Assembly (NCBI GenBank): GCA_016218805.1
Contig: JACRCW010000039.1
Location: 20,904-84,903, forward strand
Reading direction: 5' to 3'
Length of the DNA stretch: 64,000 nt
Source: Deltaproteobacteria bacterium
Lineage (GTDB): Bacteria > Myxococcota > JACRCW01
How positions within the stretch are numbered: the stretch's first letter is position 1; each line of letters begins with the position of its first letter. Made by a program: the position numbers and the translations under genes. Positions 8,008 to 16,545 of this stretch are shown in pieces. The notes below the pieces were generated by a model, which was given only the letters and a program-made list of their open reading frames with translations, did no database searches and had not been told where the DNA came from.

Positions 8008-9402
8008 ATGAAGACCACCACCCGCGTTGTGCTGCCCGTGCTCCTGGCGTTCTTGCCGTTTCTACGCGCCTCCGCCGCCACCAGCGCCGTGACCGAAGCG
8101 CGGTTTGGCAACGGCATGAAGGTCCTGCTGCTGGAGGACCACAAGCTGCCCACCATCTATTTCGGGCTGATGTTCCGCGCGGCGGGCGCGGCCATGGACC
8201 CGCCCGGAAAGACGGGCGTGGCGTCCCTCACGGCCGAACTGCTGCGTGAGGGCACCAAGACGCGCAGCTCCAAGGACATCTCGCAGGCGGTGGACTTCAT
8301 GGGCGCGTCACTGGGGGCGGGCGCGGACCATGACCGGGCCACGGCGTCCGCGGCGGGGCTGACGCGTGATACGCCGGCCATCCTGGACCTGCTGGCGGAC
8401 GTGGTGCTGCGCCCCGCGTTCAAAGCGGAGGATTTTGACCGCGTGAAGGGGCTGCGCCTGGCCGCGTTGCAGCAGCAACTGGACGACGCGGACGGGCTGG
8501 CGCGGCGGGCGTTCAACCGCTTCCTGTTTGGCAAGCACGCCTATGCGCTGCCGGCGGAGGGCACGGTGAAGACCGTCACCGCCATCACGCGGGAGGACGT
8601 GGCCGCGTTCCACGCCGCGCACTACCGGGCGGACAATGCGGTGCTGGTGATAGCGGGGGATTTCACCGCGGCGCAGGTGCTGCCGCTGGTGGAAAGCGCG
8701 CTTTCCACGTTCAAGCCCGGCACGGCGGAGCCCCCCGTTCCGGCGCCCGGCGCGCCGGCCACCGCCGCGCGCATCCTGCTGCTGGACAAGCCGGACCTCA
8801 CGCAGGCCAAGATGACGTTTGGCCACCTGGGGATTGCGCGCACACACCCGGACTACTACCCGGCGCTGGTGATGAACGGCGTGCTGGGTGGCGCGGGCTT
8901 CCTGTCACGCCTGACCATGACGGTGCGGACCAAGATGGGACTCACCTACGGCATCGGCAGCTACTGGGATGCGCGCGTGGCGGGTGGTGGATTCGCGGTG
9001 TCGTGCAGCACGCGGACGGAGCAGGCGGTGGAGGCCATCCGGGCCACCGTGGCGGAGATGGACCGGCTGGCCGGAGGGGGCGCCACGCCGCGCGAACTCG
9101 CGGATGTGCAGGGCTACCTGGCGGGGGCGTTTTCGCTGGCCATTGAAACGCCGGAGGCGCAGGCGGGTTACCTGCTGAGCGCGGAGCTGTTTGGGTTGGG
9201 GACGGATTTCCTGCGCACGCACCCGCAGAAGATCCGCGAAGTGACGGCGAAGGACGTGTCGCGTGCGGCGGGGGCGCTCATCGGCAGCGGGCTGCTGCGC
9301 TATGTCGTCGTGGGCAAGGCGGAGGCGCTGAAGGAGCCGTTGTCGCAGCTGGGCACGGTGGAACTGCGGGCGCACAAGGACTGGGCGGACGAGGCGCAGT
9401 GA
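8008..9402 (+). CDS. M16 peptidase-like protein without zinc site (non-catalytic partner)
   Basis: 464 residues with a signal peptide ending near FLRASAA (residue 24) and a GGAGG ribosome site just before the ATG. The fold is M16 throughout (FGNGMKVLLLEDHKLP at the start, RADNAVLVIAGDF in the middle), but the HxxEH position reads VASLTAEL, so zinc cannot be bound. The C-terminal half keeps the substrate-contact region MGLTYGIGSYWD (Arg/Tyr-type motif). This matches the non-catalytic chain of bacterial M16B heterodimers. It lies 11 bp after the catalytic chain and surely shares its transcript. Stop at 9402; a convergent gene follows. Confidence 0.92.
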   Translation: MKTTTRVVLPVLLAFLPFLRASAATSAVTEARFGNGMKVLLLEDHKLPTIYFGLMFRAAGAAMDPPGKTGVASLTAELLREGTKTRSSKDISQAVDFMGASLGAGADHDRATASAAGLTRDTPAILDLLADVVLRPAFKAEDFDRVKGLRLAALQQQLDDADGLARRAFNRFLFGKHAYALPAEGTVKTVTAITREDVAAFHAAHYRADNAVLVIAGDFTAAQVLPLVESALSTFKPGTAEPPVPAPGAPATAARILLLDKPDLTQAKMTFGHLGIARTHPDYYPALVMNGVLGGAGFLSRLTMTVRTKMGLTYGIGSYWDARVAGGGFAVSCSTRTEQAVEAIRATVAEMDRLAGGGATPRELADVQGYLAGAFSLAIETPEAQAGYLLSAELFGLGTDFLRTHPQKIREVTAKDVSRAAGALIGSGLLRYVVVGKAEALKEPLSQLGTVELRAHKDWADEAQ

Positions 9403-9501
9403 CCGCGCCGGCGCGGCCGTAACGTTCACATGACGAAAGCCGCGGTCCACACCCCGGGCCCCGTCCTACCCAGCGCCTTTTCACCATGCCGACGGGCCAC
9501 C

Positions 9502-9518
9502 CGGGCGCGCCGCGCCCG
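9502..9518 (-). terminator. GC hairpin after the Pro-rich membrane protein gene
   Basis: CGGGCGC/GCGCCCG, 7-bp perfect stem with a 3-base loop, 19 bp past the stop at 9537 and 100 bp past the convergent M16 gene. No U-tract. Confidence 0.4.
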
Positions 9519-9536
9519 TCCAGGGCGTTCGCGCGG

Positions 9537-10640
9537 CTACGGCAGCAGGATGGCGGTGACCACGCCCGCGGTCACCATGATGGCGCCGTAGATGAGAAAC
9601 AGCGGCGCAATGCCGAACAACACGTACGACCCGATCTCAAACGCGCGTCCACGCGTGACCATGGAGGAGATCTCGTCCGGCGCGTGCGGGCGGGCATTCA
9701 ACGTGTTGCGCAATTCAATGGCACGCAGCAGGAGCAGCACGCCGGTGATGATGGCCGGCGGAGCAATGAACGGCGCCCACCCGCCAAGCGCCAGCGTGGC
9801 GAGCACCACCCCAACGCGCGGTCCCGCGCCGACGCGCTTGCCCTTCTGCGGCGGGGGCGTTGGCTGGAAGGCGCCCAGGCGGTTGGGGTCCGGGACGGCG
9901 TCCGCATCCTGGTAACCCGGGCCGCCGCCGCCACCCCGGGGTGCGGGCGGAGTATCCAGCCGGGGCTGGGGAGGCGGGGCCTGCGGGGGCGGGGCCGCCG
10001 GTGCCGGCGCCTGGGGGACCACAATGATCGTCTGGCTGCGCGGCGTCTCCTCGGGGGCGGGCTTGGCGGGCTCCGGCTGGGCGGCGGGTGCGGGCGCCGG
10101 GGCGGGTTCCGGCTCGGGTGGTGGCGCGGCCTTCTTGGGCGGCTCAGGCAACTTGTCAATCTTGGCGGCCTTGGCCAGCCGCAGGGCGGCGCGCGCAGCC
10201 ACGGGCGGCAGGGATTCCTCCTCAAAGCCGGCCTTTTCGGACTGCATGCCCACCAGGCGGCTCTGTTCCGCGTCAAACAGGCGGATGGCAATCACGCGTT
10301 CCTTGCCCACGGCGGTGAGCTGCGCGGCCAGGACATAGCGCGCCTTCACCGCGCGCCCGGCGTTGGCGGCGCAGGAGATGTCCTGGCAGCGCAGCACGCC
10401 CACGTCAGACACGCCGGCACGGGCGGCGGCGTCCTCCATCAGGTGCACCTCCGCGCCGGGCGCGGCCGAGGCCATTTCGGATTGCAGCAAACCGGCCAGG
10501 GCCACGGTGTCATTGCCGCGCGCGCGCGCGTCCACCACCGGGGCCAGCACCACCACCAGCGGCTTGACGGGTGGGTCCGCCGCCGCCGGCGGGGCGGCCA
10601 GCACAATCCCCGCCATCCCAATGAGAAGAGCGTTGATCAT
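9537..10640 (-). CDS. Exported Pro-rich protein with C-terminal membrane segments, unknown function
   Basis: 367 residues from the ATG at 10640, which overlaps the stop of the upstream lipoprotein gene (ATGA); a GTG nine bases earlier is possible. Signal peptide MINALLIGMAGIVLAAPPAAA. The mature N-terminal domain (about 25-145) carries a Cys pair in RCQDISCAANAGRAVKARY, then alpha/beta sequence like lipoprotein- or TolB-like sensor folds. Residues about 150-265 are Pro/Ala/Glu-rich. Two hydrophobic stretches near the C-terminus (about 290-365) should anchor it. The same plan and the Cys motif recur in the gene at 26297-27307. No enzyme motif is seen. Likely a periplasmic domain on a long stalk, tethered to the inner membrane. 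Confidence 0.75.
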   Translation of the reverse strand: MINALLIGMAGIVLAAPPAAADPPVKPLVVVLAPVVDARARGNDTVALAGLLQSEMASAAPGAEVHLMEDAAARAGVSDVGVLRCQDISCAANAGRAVKARYVLAAQLTAVGKERVIAIRLFDAEQSRLVGMQSEKAGFEEESLPPVAARAALRLAKAAKIDKLPEPPKKAAPPPEPEPAPAPAPAAQPEPAKPAPEETPRSQTIIVVPQAPAPAAPPPQAPPPQPRLDTPPAPRGGGGGPGYQDADAVPDPNRLGAFQPTPPPQKGKRVGAGPRVGVVLATLALGGWAPFIAPPAIITGVLLLLRAIELRNTLNARPHAPDEISSMVTRGRAFEIGSYVLFGIAPLFLIYGAIMVTAGVVTAILLP

Positions 10641-11080
10641 GGCACGCACACTCCCAGGTCAAACGAGTTGCCGGCATCCGGGTAGACCACCCCGCCGTCA
10701 ATCTGGCCGGTGCGGAGATCCTCGCACACCTGCCCACCAGGGCAGCCTGACGGGGACGCGTTGCGGCTGCACTGCTGGCGGCACACGGGCTTGCCGCAGT
10801 CATCCGGGTGGCACAGCAGCGTACCGTTGCAGCCGGTGGGGCTGGTGCCGGTGATGGGAAAGCACTCACCGCCCATCTCGCCCTGGGTGATGCTCTCGGG
10901 GGACCCCGGCTTGCAGGTCCCTGACTTGCACGCCTGGCCGGACGGGCAGTGACAATCCGCGCGGCAGGGCAGGTCCTTGTCAGACACCAGGCAGCCCGTG
11001 GCGCCGAGCAGCGCGGAGAGGGCCAGGGCGATCAGCGGGTTCCGCAACCGCCCCGGGCCTGTGCTAGTGAGCGCTCCCAT
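10637..11080 (-). CDS. Small Cys-rich lipoprotein
   Basis: 147 residues. Signal with lipobox LGATGC, then about 13 further cysteines in short motifs such as CRADCHCPSGQACKSGTC and CRQQCSRNAS, suggesting a disulphide-rich surface domain. The ATG at 11080 shares the palindromic CATG (11078-11081) with the divergent gene's ATG. A TTG at residue 12 would begin MRNPLIALALSALLGATGC, a tidier signal peptide, so the true start may be there. It overlaps the following membrane-protein gene by 4 bp. Function unknown; the motif style is common in myxobacterial lipoproteins. Confidence 0.7.
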   Translation of the reverse strand: MGALTSTGPGRLRNPLIALALSALLGATGCLVSDKDLPCRADCHCPSGQACKSGTCKPGSPESITQGEMGGECFPITGTSPTGCNGTLLCHPDDCGKPVCRQQCSRNASPSGCPGGQVCEDLRTGQIDGGVVYPDAGNSFDLGVCVP

Positions 11081-11783
11081 GAACGTTTCCTCGCGACTTC
11101 ACGTGTTCGGGTTGATGCTTGTCGCACAGGCCTGCTCGTTCAGCAACGCCCCGTTTTTCCCGCCCTACGCGGTGGATATTGACGTGGTGGACCCGCTGGC
11201 CGTGACGGCGGACAAGGGCCTCAGGCGCGTGTTCAACCGCGGCAGCATTGAGCTCATCAATACGGTGGGCTCGTGCACCGTGCAGTTGAAGCTGGGCCAG
11301 TGCAACAACGGCGAGGAGGTGTGGGTGAACCTCCGCGCGCTGCCCAATGACCCGGCCTGCCGCAGCCGCTGCACCTGCTCGCCGTCCGTGTGGGCCCGGC
11401 TGCAGGCGGCGGAAGGCCGGTCCCTGGCGCTGGCGGAATCCGACCAGTTCACGCGCACCGGGTCAGGCGTGTACGCGGAGGTGATGGCCGGGGCCATGCT
11501 GGACGTGGACGGCAACGGGGTGGTGGACAAGCACTCGGATGAGAACCGCATTGCCACGGCGCCGTTGACGGTGGGCAAGGTGCAGGTGCACCGGGCCACG
11601 GATGCGCCGGACAGCTCCACAGCCTGGCCGCCCTTTGGCGAGTTCTACGCAGACCTGGAGGCATCCTTCCCCGGCGTGGGGTACGTGCGCGGCCGGGTGG
11701 ACGCCGCGGTGGAGGCCACGGACGGCACGCCGGTGGGGCCGCGGTGCAACTGGGAAGTGGAGCAGTTGCAGGAAGACAACTGA
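11079..11783 (+). CDS. Hypothetical exported protein, probably lipoprotein
   Basis: 234 residues from the ATG at 11079; GTG 11067 is an in-frame alternative. Short hydrophobic leader VFGLMLVAQACSF with Cys at 18-19 positions in; the -3 residue is Ala rather than Leu, so lipidation is probable, not certain. The body has two Cys clusters (CTVQLKLGQC, CRSRCTC) and an Asp-rich loop DVDGNGVVDKHSDEN that looks like a calcium-binding EF-hand-like or dockerin-like turn. Family not recognised. Divergent from the Cys-rich lipoprotein operon with overlapping start codons, and convergent with the DUF4388 regulator, six bp away. Confidence 0.65.
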   Translation: MNVSSRLHVFGLMLVAQACSFSNAPFFPPYAVDIDVVDPLAVTADKGLRRVFNRGSIELINTVGSCTVQLKLGQCNNGEEVWVNLRALPNDPACRSRCTCSPSVWARLQAAEGRSLALAESDQFTRTGSGVYAEVMAGAMLDVDGNGVVDKHSDENRIATAPLTVGKVQVHRATDAPDSSTAWPPFGEFYADLEASFPGVGYVRGRVDAAVEATDGTPVGPRCNWEVEQLQEDN

Positions 11784-11789
11784 TTCCAA

Positions 11790-13490
11790 TCAGCCCGGAC
11801 CGGCCGCGCGGGGCGTCTCCCGGAACACCGCCACGCCCTTGCGGACCATGTCCTTCACCACCCATTCCACAATGAGCGGGCTTTCGCCCGTTTCCGCCAT
11901 CACCGCGCCGGGCGAGCTGCCGCGCGCCAGGTGCTCCAGCACCGCGGGGGGAATGCCGGTGGTGACGCGCTCATACAGGGCCATCAGCTCGGGGTGGATG
12001 TTCAGGCCTTCGCCCTGCAGCATGAGCTTCTCGCGGACCTCGTCGTCGTGCGCGTTGGCGCGCTCGCACGCGGCGTCCAGCTGCGCGCGGGGGTCCTGCG
12101 CCGGGCCGTCAGGAGGCACCTGCAGCGGGTCAAACACAAACGCCGCGCCGCGCATCCGCACGTACGCCTCCAGCGCGTCCTGGCCGGTCAGCGTGGTGAT
12201 GTCCGCGGTGGCACCCGCGGTCACCAGTTGGCCGCCGCGGAAGCCCAGCACCGCGTGCGTCCACGCGTCCCGTGCGTGCAGGGTGCCCGTCAGCCCCTGG
12301 TAGGACAGCGCCAGGACCAGGTTGAGCGGCCCCACGTGGTCCAGCCGCCCATCCAGCCGGCAGCCCGGGCCCGCCGCGGTCCAGACCAGCGCGTGCCGCG
12401 CCAGGCAGTCCGTCACCGCCTTCATGAGCTGGTCACCCTTGATGCCCTTGGCCAGGTACGCGTCGGCCCCGGCGCCCACCTGCCGCAGCTTGTCGCGGTA
12501 CTCGTCGTGGCAGGACAGCAGCAGGAACGGCACCTCGCGCAGCCGGTGGTCATCCCGGACCAGGCGGAGAAGCGCCCAGCCGTCCACGTCCGGCATCATG
12601 ATGTCACTGATGATGGCCATGGGCCGGACGCGCAGGGCCTCCTCTAGGCCCCGCTGGCCATTGTCCGCGCGGGACACCTCCAGCCCCGCGCGCTGCAGGA
12701 ACTTGCAGGCAATCTCCAGCAGCGCCGTGTCGTCGTCCACCACCAGCACCCGCGTGGGCGGCGGCGGGCGCGGCGCCCCCGCGCCCGGGACCACCTCCAC
12801 GGCGGAGAATGCCGGGCTGGCGCCCGCCGCCTGCGGCTGCGGCGGCGCCATGGCCACGGAGGACGCATCATCCGGAACGGGCTGCCAGAAGAACGCCAGC
12901 ACTTCGCCCTGGCCCAGGACGCGCTGCGCGGCGGGTTCACCCTGCTCACCGCCGTACTGCGCAAACCCCAGCGCCCCCTGCTGCACCATGAGGTGCGCGC
13001 GCCCCCCCACCGTGTCCACGGTGAGCAGTCCGCTGCGGCGCGTGCGGGACACAAACTCCCACAACCGCCGCAGGCTCCAGGCGTTGAGCGCCGCCGGCTG
13101 GCTGGGGGGCGGACGGGACAGCAGGCACAGCGTACGCGCGCGTTCGGCCAGCGCCGCGGGGGTCAGCGGCTGCTCCAGGATGTCCGCCACCCCGCCGGCC
13201 AGCAGCCCACCCGCCAGGTTGTCATCCAGCTTCTGGGGCAGCAGGAGCACCGGGTAGGCCGGCGGCTGGCCGCCCAGGGCCGCCAGCACCGTGGCACCGG
13301 ACGGATCCGTGCCCCAGGAATCAGCCACCACCACGGTGCGCTCCGGGCTGGCGCCGGAAGTGGCCGCCGTGGCCTCGGCCAGCACCAGCGGGGCCTGCGT
13401 GCCGCCGTGAACCAGGAAACCCGCCTCGGACAGGACCCGCTGCAACGCCGCCAGCCGTTGAGGATCCGCGCTGTAGACCCACGCTTTCAT
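11790..13490 (-). CDS. Response-regulator protein: pseudo-receiver, DUF4388, receiver, DUF4388
   Basis: 566 residues from the ATG at 13490; upstream in-frame codons give a Pro/Ala leader with no homology look. The N-terminal 115 residues have receiver spacing (AWVYSADPQ, VVVADSWG, PVLLLPQK) but lack the paired acidic residues, so they form a pseudo-receiver. Residues about 130-200 (RLWEFVSRTRRSGLLTVDT) match the PatA-type DUF4388 fold. A true receiver follows with VLVVDDD, phospho-acceptor Asp near 296 (SDIMMP) and a late Lys (LAKGIKG). A second DUF4388-like segment (PLNLVLALSYQGLTGTLHA) precedes a helical tail. Such proteins relay phosphorylation to gliding, polarity or development outputs in myxobacteria. 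No histidine kinase is adjacent. Confidence 0.85.
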   Translation of the reverse strand: MKAWVYSADPQRLAALQRVLSEAGFLVHGGTQAPLVLAEATAATSGASPERTVVVADSWGTDPSGATVLAALGGQPPAYPVLLLPQKLDDNLAGGLLAGGVADILEQPLTPAALAERARTLCLLSRPPPSQPAALNAWSLRRLWEFVSRTRRSGLLTVDTVGGRAHLMVQQGALGFAQYGGEQGEPAAQRVLGQGEVLAFFWQPVPDDASSVAMAPPQPQAAGASPAFSAVEVVPGAGAPRPPPPTRVLVVDDDTALLEIACKFLQRAGLEVSRADNGQRGLEEALRVRPMAIISDIMMPDVDGWALLRLVRDDHRLREVPFLLLSCHDEYRDKLRQVGAGADAYLAKGIKGDQLMKAVTDCLARHALVWTAAGPGCRLDGRLDHVGPLNLVLALSYQGLTGTLHARDAWTHAVLGFRGGQLVTAGATADITTLTGQDALEAYVRMRGAAFVFDPLQVPPDGPAQDPRAQLDAACERANAHDDEVREKLMLQGEGLNIHPELMALYERVTTGIPPAVLEHLARGSSPGAVMAETGESPLIVEWVVKDMVRKGVAVFRETPRAAGPG

Positions 13491-13714
13491 GCGCCCAACC
13501 TGTGCAGACGCGGCCGGCGCACGCAAGTTTGCCGCCGGGGTCCCACACCGGCCCACATTCCGCGGGAGGATAACGGGGTCACAAACTTGCGCTGCCGAGG
13601 GCCTTCAGTGGAACATGCCCGCTGACGTCCGGCTGGATCACCCGCAGCCCCTTCCGGGGCGCGCGGGCGGGGCGTGGGTTGCTGGGACTGCAGGGGTCAC
13701 CCCCAAGGGGCTGA

Positions 13715-15805
13715 ATGTTGTTCAGCATCGTCATCAACGAAAAAGGTGGCCAGCCCCGTGTCATGGAGTTTGACAAGGGGGAGGTGACGATTGGCCGGGT
13801 GGCCGGCAACGACATCGTCCTTCCCAAGGGGAACATCTCCAAGCGGCACAGCCGGATTGTCCAGAAGGACGGGAAGTTCATTGTCGTTGACCTGAAGTCC
13901 ACCAACGGCACGTATGTGAACGGCAAGAAGATCACCGCGCCGCAGGTCATCAAGGACGCGGACAAGATCTACGTGGGCGACTTCACGCTCACCATTGAAC
14001 CGGCGGGCGCCGCGGGCGCCGCCGCCGACGCGCACGCCGCGCCACCGGCCGCCGCTGCCGCCCGGCCGGCCGCGGGGGGCAGGCCGCCGCGGGCCCCGGA
14101 ACCGGAAGAGGAAGATCCTTTCGACAACATTGACGATGCGGGCAGCGGCCAGGCGGCCGCGTCTGCGGACCTGGACGCGGGCGCGGAGCCCGTTCTGGAG
14201 CCGGAGCCGGAACCCGAGCCCGAGCCGGAACCCGAGCCCGCTGGCGAACCCGACGCGGCGCCGGAGGATTTTGGTGCCGACCAGTTTGACGAGGACTTTG
14301 AGGCGGCGGTGGCCAAGGAGCCACCCCCGCCGCCGCCCCCGCCGCCCGCCGCGCGCGCCCAGCCCAAGCCCTCCCCGGCGCCGGTGAAGCCGGCCCCGGA
14401 GCCCGTCAAACCGGTGGTGCAGGCCAAACCCGAACCCAAGAAGCCTGGCCCCGCCCCCAAGGCCGCCGCCGCACACACGCCGGCCCCGCCGGCCCACCCG
14501 CTGCCGCGCCATCCCAAGGAACAGGCGGCCGCCCTGTCCCAGGCGTCCGGCGCCGCACGGGACCTGCACAACGCGCTGGTGATGTGGATGGAGGAGCAGG
14601 GCGTGGACCCCACGTTGCTGCCGGACCAGGAGCTGCAGACGCGCGTCAAGGAAGGCGTGGACGAATGCCTGGGCCGCGTGGAGATGCAGCTGCCCAAGGG
14701 CTACACGCCGGAGACGGTGGGTGAGGTTGTTGCCAGTGAGGTGGCCGGCGGCGGCGCCCTGGATGAACTGCTGGCGGACGAATCCGTGGACGAGCTGTTT
14801 GTCAACGGGCCGCAGTACGTCTGCGCGGTCAAGGGCGGACACGCGCACCTGACCACGCGGTTCTTTTCGTCTGAGAACGCACTGGCCAATGCCATCCACC
14901 GCGTGTTGGCCCGCTCCGGCGTGCGGGTGGAGGACACGCCGCTGCTGGACGTGCGCCTCAAGGACGGTTCCAAGCTGGTGGCCGTGATGGACCCGGTGGC
15001 GCCCACCGGCCCGCTTTTGACCTGGCGGCGCGGCCGGCGCGCGCTGGCCAACGCGGAGGAACTGACCCGGCAGGGCGTGCTGAGCCAGGCCATGGTGGAG
15101 TTCCTGCAGACGGCGGTGGCCGCGCGCAAGAACATTGTTGTGGCGGGAGCGGCCGGCGCGGGAAAGACGGGACTGGTGGGCGCGCTGGGCGCGCTGGTGC
15201 CGGACTCGGAGCGCATCATTGTGGTGGAGGACGCGGGCGAGGTGGTGTTGCCGCAGCCGCAGGTGGCGCACCTGGAGACGCGCCCGCCGCGCGCGGACGG
15301 CGCCGGCGGCGTGGACCTCACCGCGCTGGTGCGCGCGGCGCTGCGCATGCAACCGGACCGGCTGGTGGCCGGCGAGTGCCGTGGCGGCGAAGCGCTCCCG
15401 CTGCTGCAGGCGATGAGCGCCGGCCAGGACGGCACGCTGCTCACGGTGCATGCGCACAGCCCGCGTGACTGCCTGGCCCGCCTGGAGATGATGGTGATGA
15501 TGGGCGGCCAGGACCTCCCGGTGAAGGCGGTGCGTGAGCTCATTGCCAATGCGGTGGACGTCATTGTGATGATCACGCGCTTTGGGGACGGGTCCCGGCG
15601 CGTCACGCAGGTGTGCGAAGTCAGCGGCATGGAGGTGGACATCATCACCATGCAGGACATCTTCACCTTCAAGCGCGAAGGCGCCGACGACAACGGCGCC
15701 GGGAAGGGCCGGTTTCTGGCCACCGGGTTTGTCCCGCGCTTCTATGAGGACCTGCAGCAGCGCGGCCTCAGCCCCAACATGGGCATCTTCCGCGAAGACG
15801 GCTGA
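13715..15805 (+). CDS. FHA domain fused to CpaF/TadA-type secretion ATPase
   Basis: 696 residues; AAGGGG precedes the ATG at 13715 by a few bases. FHA domain at 20-95 with GR (27-28), SKRH (42-45) and STNGT (62-66), the phosphothreonine-binding set. A long low-complexity linker (about 100-265) includes a (PE)n run encoded at about 14197-14240. The C-terminal CpaF-type ATPase has Walker A GAAGAGKT near 475-483, the Walker B-like DRLVAGECRGGEAL, and the His-box LLTVHAHSPRDCLARLE. TadA/CpaF ATPases power Tad pilus assembly, but no other tad gene is here. FHA fusions suggest control by Ser/Thr kinases, which are abundant in myxobacteria. It diverges from the DUF4388 regulator, with which it may share signalling. 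Confidence 0.9.
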   Translation: MLFSIVINEKGGQPRVMEFDKGEVTIGRVAGNDIVLPKGNISKRHSRIVQKDGKFIVVDLKSTNGTYVNGKKITAPQVIKDADKIYVGDFTLTIEPAGAAGAAADAHAAPPAAAAARPAAGGRPPRAPEPEEEDPFDNIDDAGSGQAAASADLDAGAEPVLEPEPEPEPEPEPEPAGEPDAAPEDFGADQFDEDFEAAVAKEPPPPPPPPPAARAQPKPSPAPVKPAPEPVKPVVQAKPEPKKPGPAPKAAAAHTPAPPAHPLPRHPKEQAAALSQASGAARDLHNALVMWMEEQGVDPTLLPDQELQTRVKEGVDECLGRVEMQLPKGYTPETVGEVVASEVAGGGALDELLADESVDELFVNGPQYVCAVKGGHAHLTTRFFSSENALANAIHRVLARSGVRVEDTPLLDVRLKDGSKLVAVMDPVAPTGPLLTWRRGRRALANAEELTRQGVLSQAMVEFLQTAVAARKNIVVAGAAGAGKTGLVGALGALVPDSERIIVVEDAGEVVLPQPQVAHLETRPPRADGAGGVDLTALVRAALRMQPDRLVAGECRGGEALPLLQAMSAGQDGTLLTVHAHSPRDCLARLEMMVMMGGQDLPVKAVRELIANAVDVIVMITRFGDGSRRVTQVCEVSGMEVDIITMQDIFTFKREGADDNGAGKGRFLATGFVPRFYEDLQQRGLSPNMGIFREDG

Positions 15806-15814
15806 ACCACCCCG

Positions 15815-16465
15815 TCAGCCCCTGCCCGCTTTGGCCTTCATGGCTGCCAGCCGGTCCTCCAGGCTGCCCTCCCCGCCGGCCAGTTCCCGCTGCGCCTCCG
15901 CGCGGGCTTCGTCATGTTCAATGCGCTCCTCCATGCGGCCAAACGTGTCAAACGCGCTGGTATCCCCAACGTGGTCCTTGCCCGGCCGCCCCGCGGCGGT
16001 GGCCTCCTGCCGCTGCCGGGCCGCCTCCGCCTTGGCCAGGCGCTGCTTGAGTTCGTCGCGGCGCGCCTTGGCCGCCAGGATGCCGCGGTCCATCTCCTTG
16101 ATGGACTCACCCAGCTCGGAGAGCGCGCGCCCCTGGTCCGCCACGCCCCTGGCCAGCTCCCCCGCCAGCGCGTCCACGCGCTCCTTCTCCGTGAGCGCCG
16201 CGCGCGCCACCTCCTCCTTGCCCTGCCCCACCGCGGCCACGGCCGCCTTCTCCAGCTGCGCGGAGCGCTCCTGCTGCGCCGCCAGCTGCTTGTGGGCCAG
16301 CTTCAGCGCCGTGGCCACCTCCAGCTGGGTGCTGGCCACCTTGCGGCGCTGCTGCTCCATGTCCGTGACCGCCTGGTCCAGCTGCTTGCGGGGATCCTCC
16401 GCGTCAGCCAACGCCGCGTTGGTGTTGGACTTGATGAGGTTGCCCAACCGCCCAAGGATTCCCAT
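15815..16465 (-). CDS. PspA/IM30 (ESCRT-III-like) family protein
   Basis: 216 residues, nearly all heptad-like helix. The start MGILGRLGNLIKSNTNAAL is the amphipathic helix 1 typical of PspA/IM30, followed by DPRKQLDQAVTDMEQQ. These proteins bind stressed membranes and form ESCRT-III-like assemblies. Length is close to the usual 220-230 residues; the tail (about 150-216) is shorter and polar. The GGAG ahead of the ATG at 16465 supports the start. It is convergent with the FHA-ATPase gene (9-bp gap) and divergent from dusB. No pspF or pspBC neighbour is present. Confidence 0.85.
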   Translation of the reverse strand: MGILGRLGNLIKSNTNAALADAEDPRKQLDQAVTDMEQQRRKVASTQLEVATALKLAHKQLAAQQERSAQLEKAAVAAVGQGKEEVARAALTEKERVDALAGELARGVADQGRALSELGESIKEMDRGILAAKARRDELKQRLAKAEAARQRQEATAAGRPGKDHVGDTSAFDTFGRMEERIEHDEARAEAQRELAGGEGSLEDRLAAMKAKAGRG

Positions 16466-16545
16466 GGCTCCGCCTCCGCCGCGCCATGCTACCCGCGCCC
16501 GCCGTTGACGGCGACCATGCCGCGCCGTACCGCAACTGCTCCGTC

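Noticed and set aside
14197..14240. GAGCC/GAACC tandem repeat as a mobile repeat
   Set aside because: It simply encodes the Pro-Glu linker of the FHA-CpaF protein.
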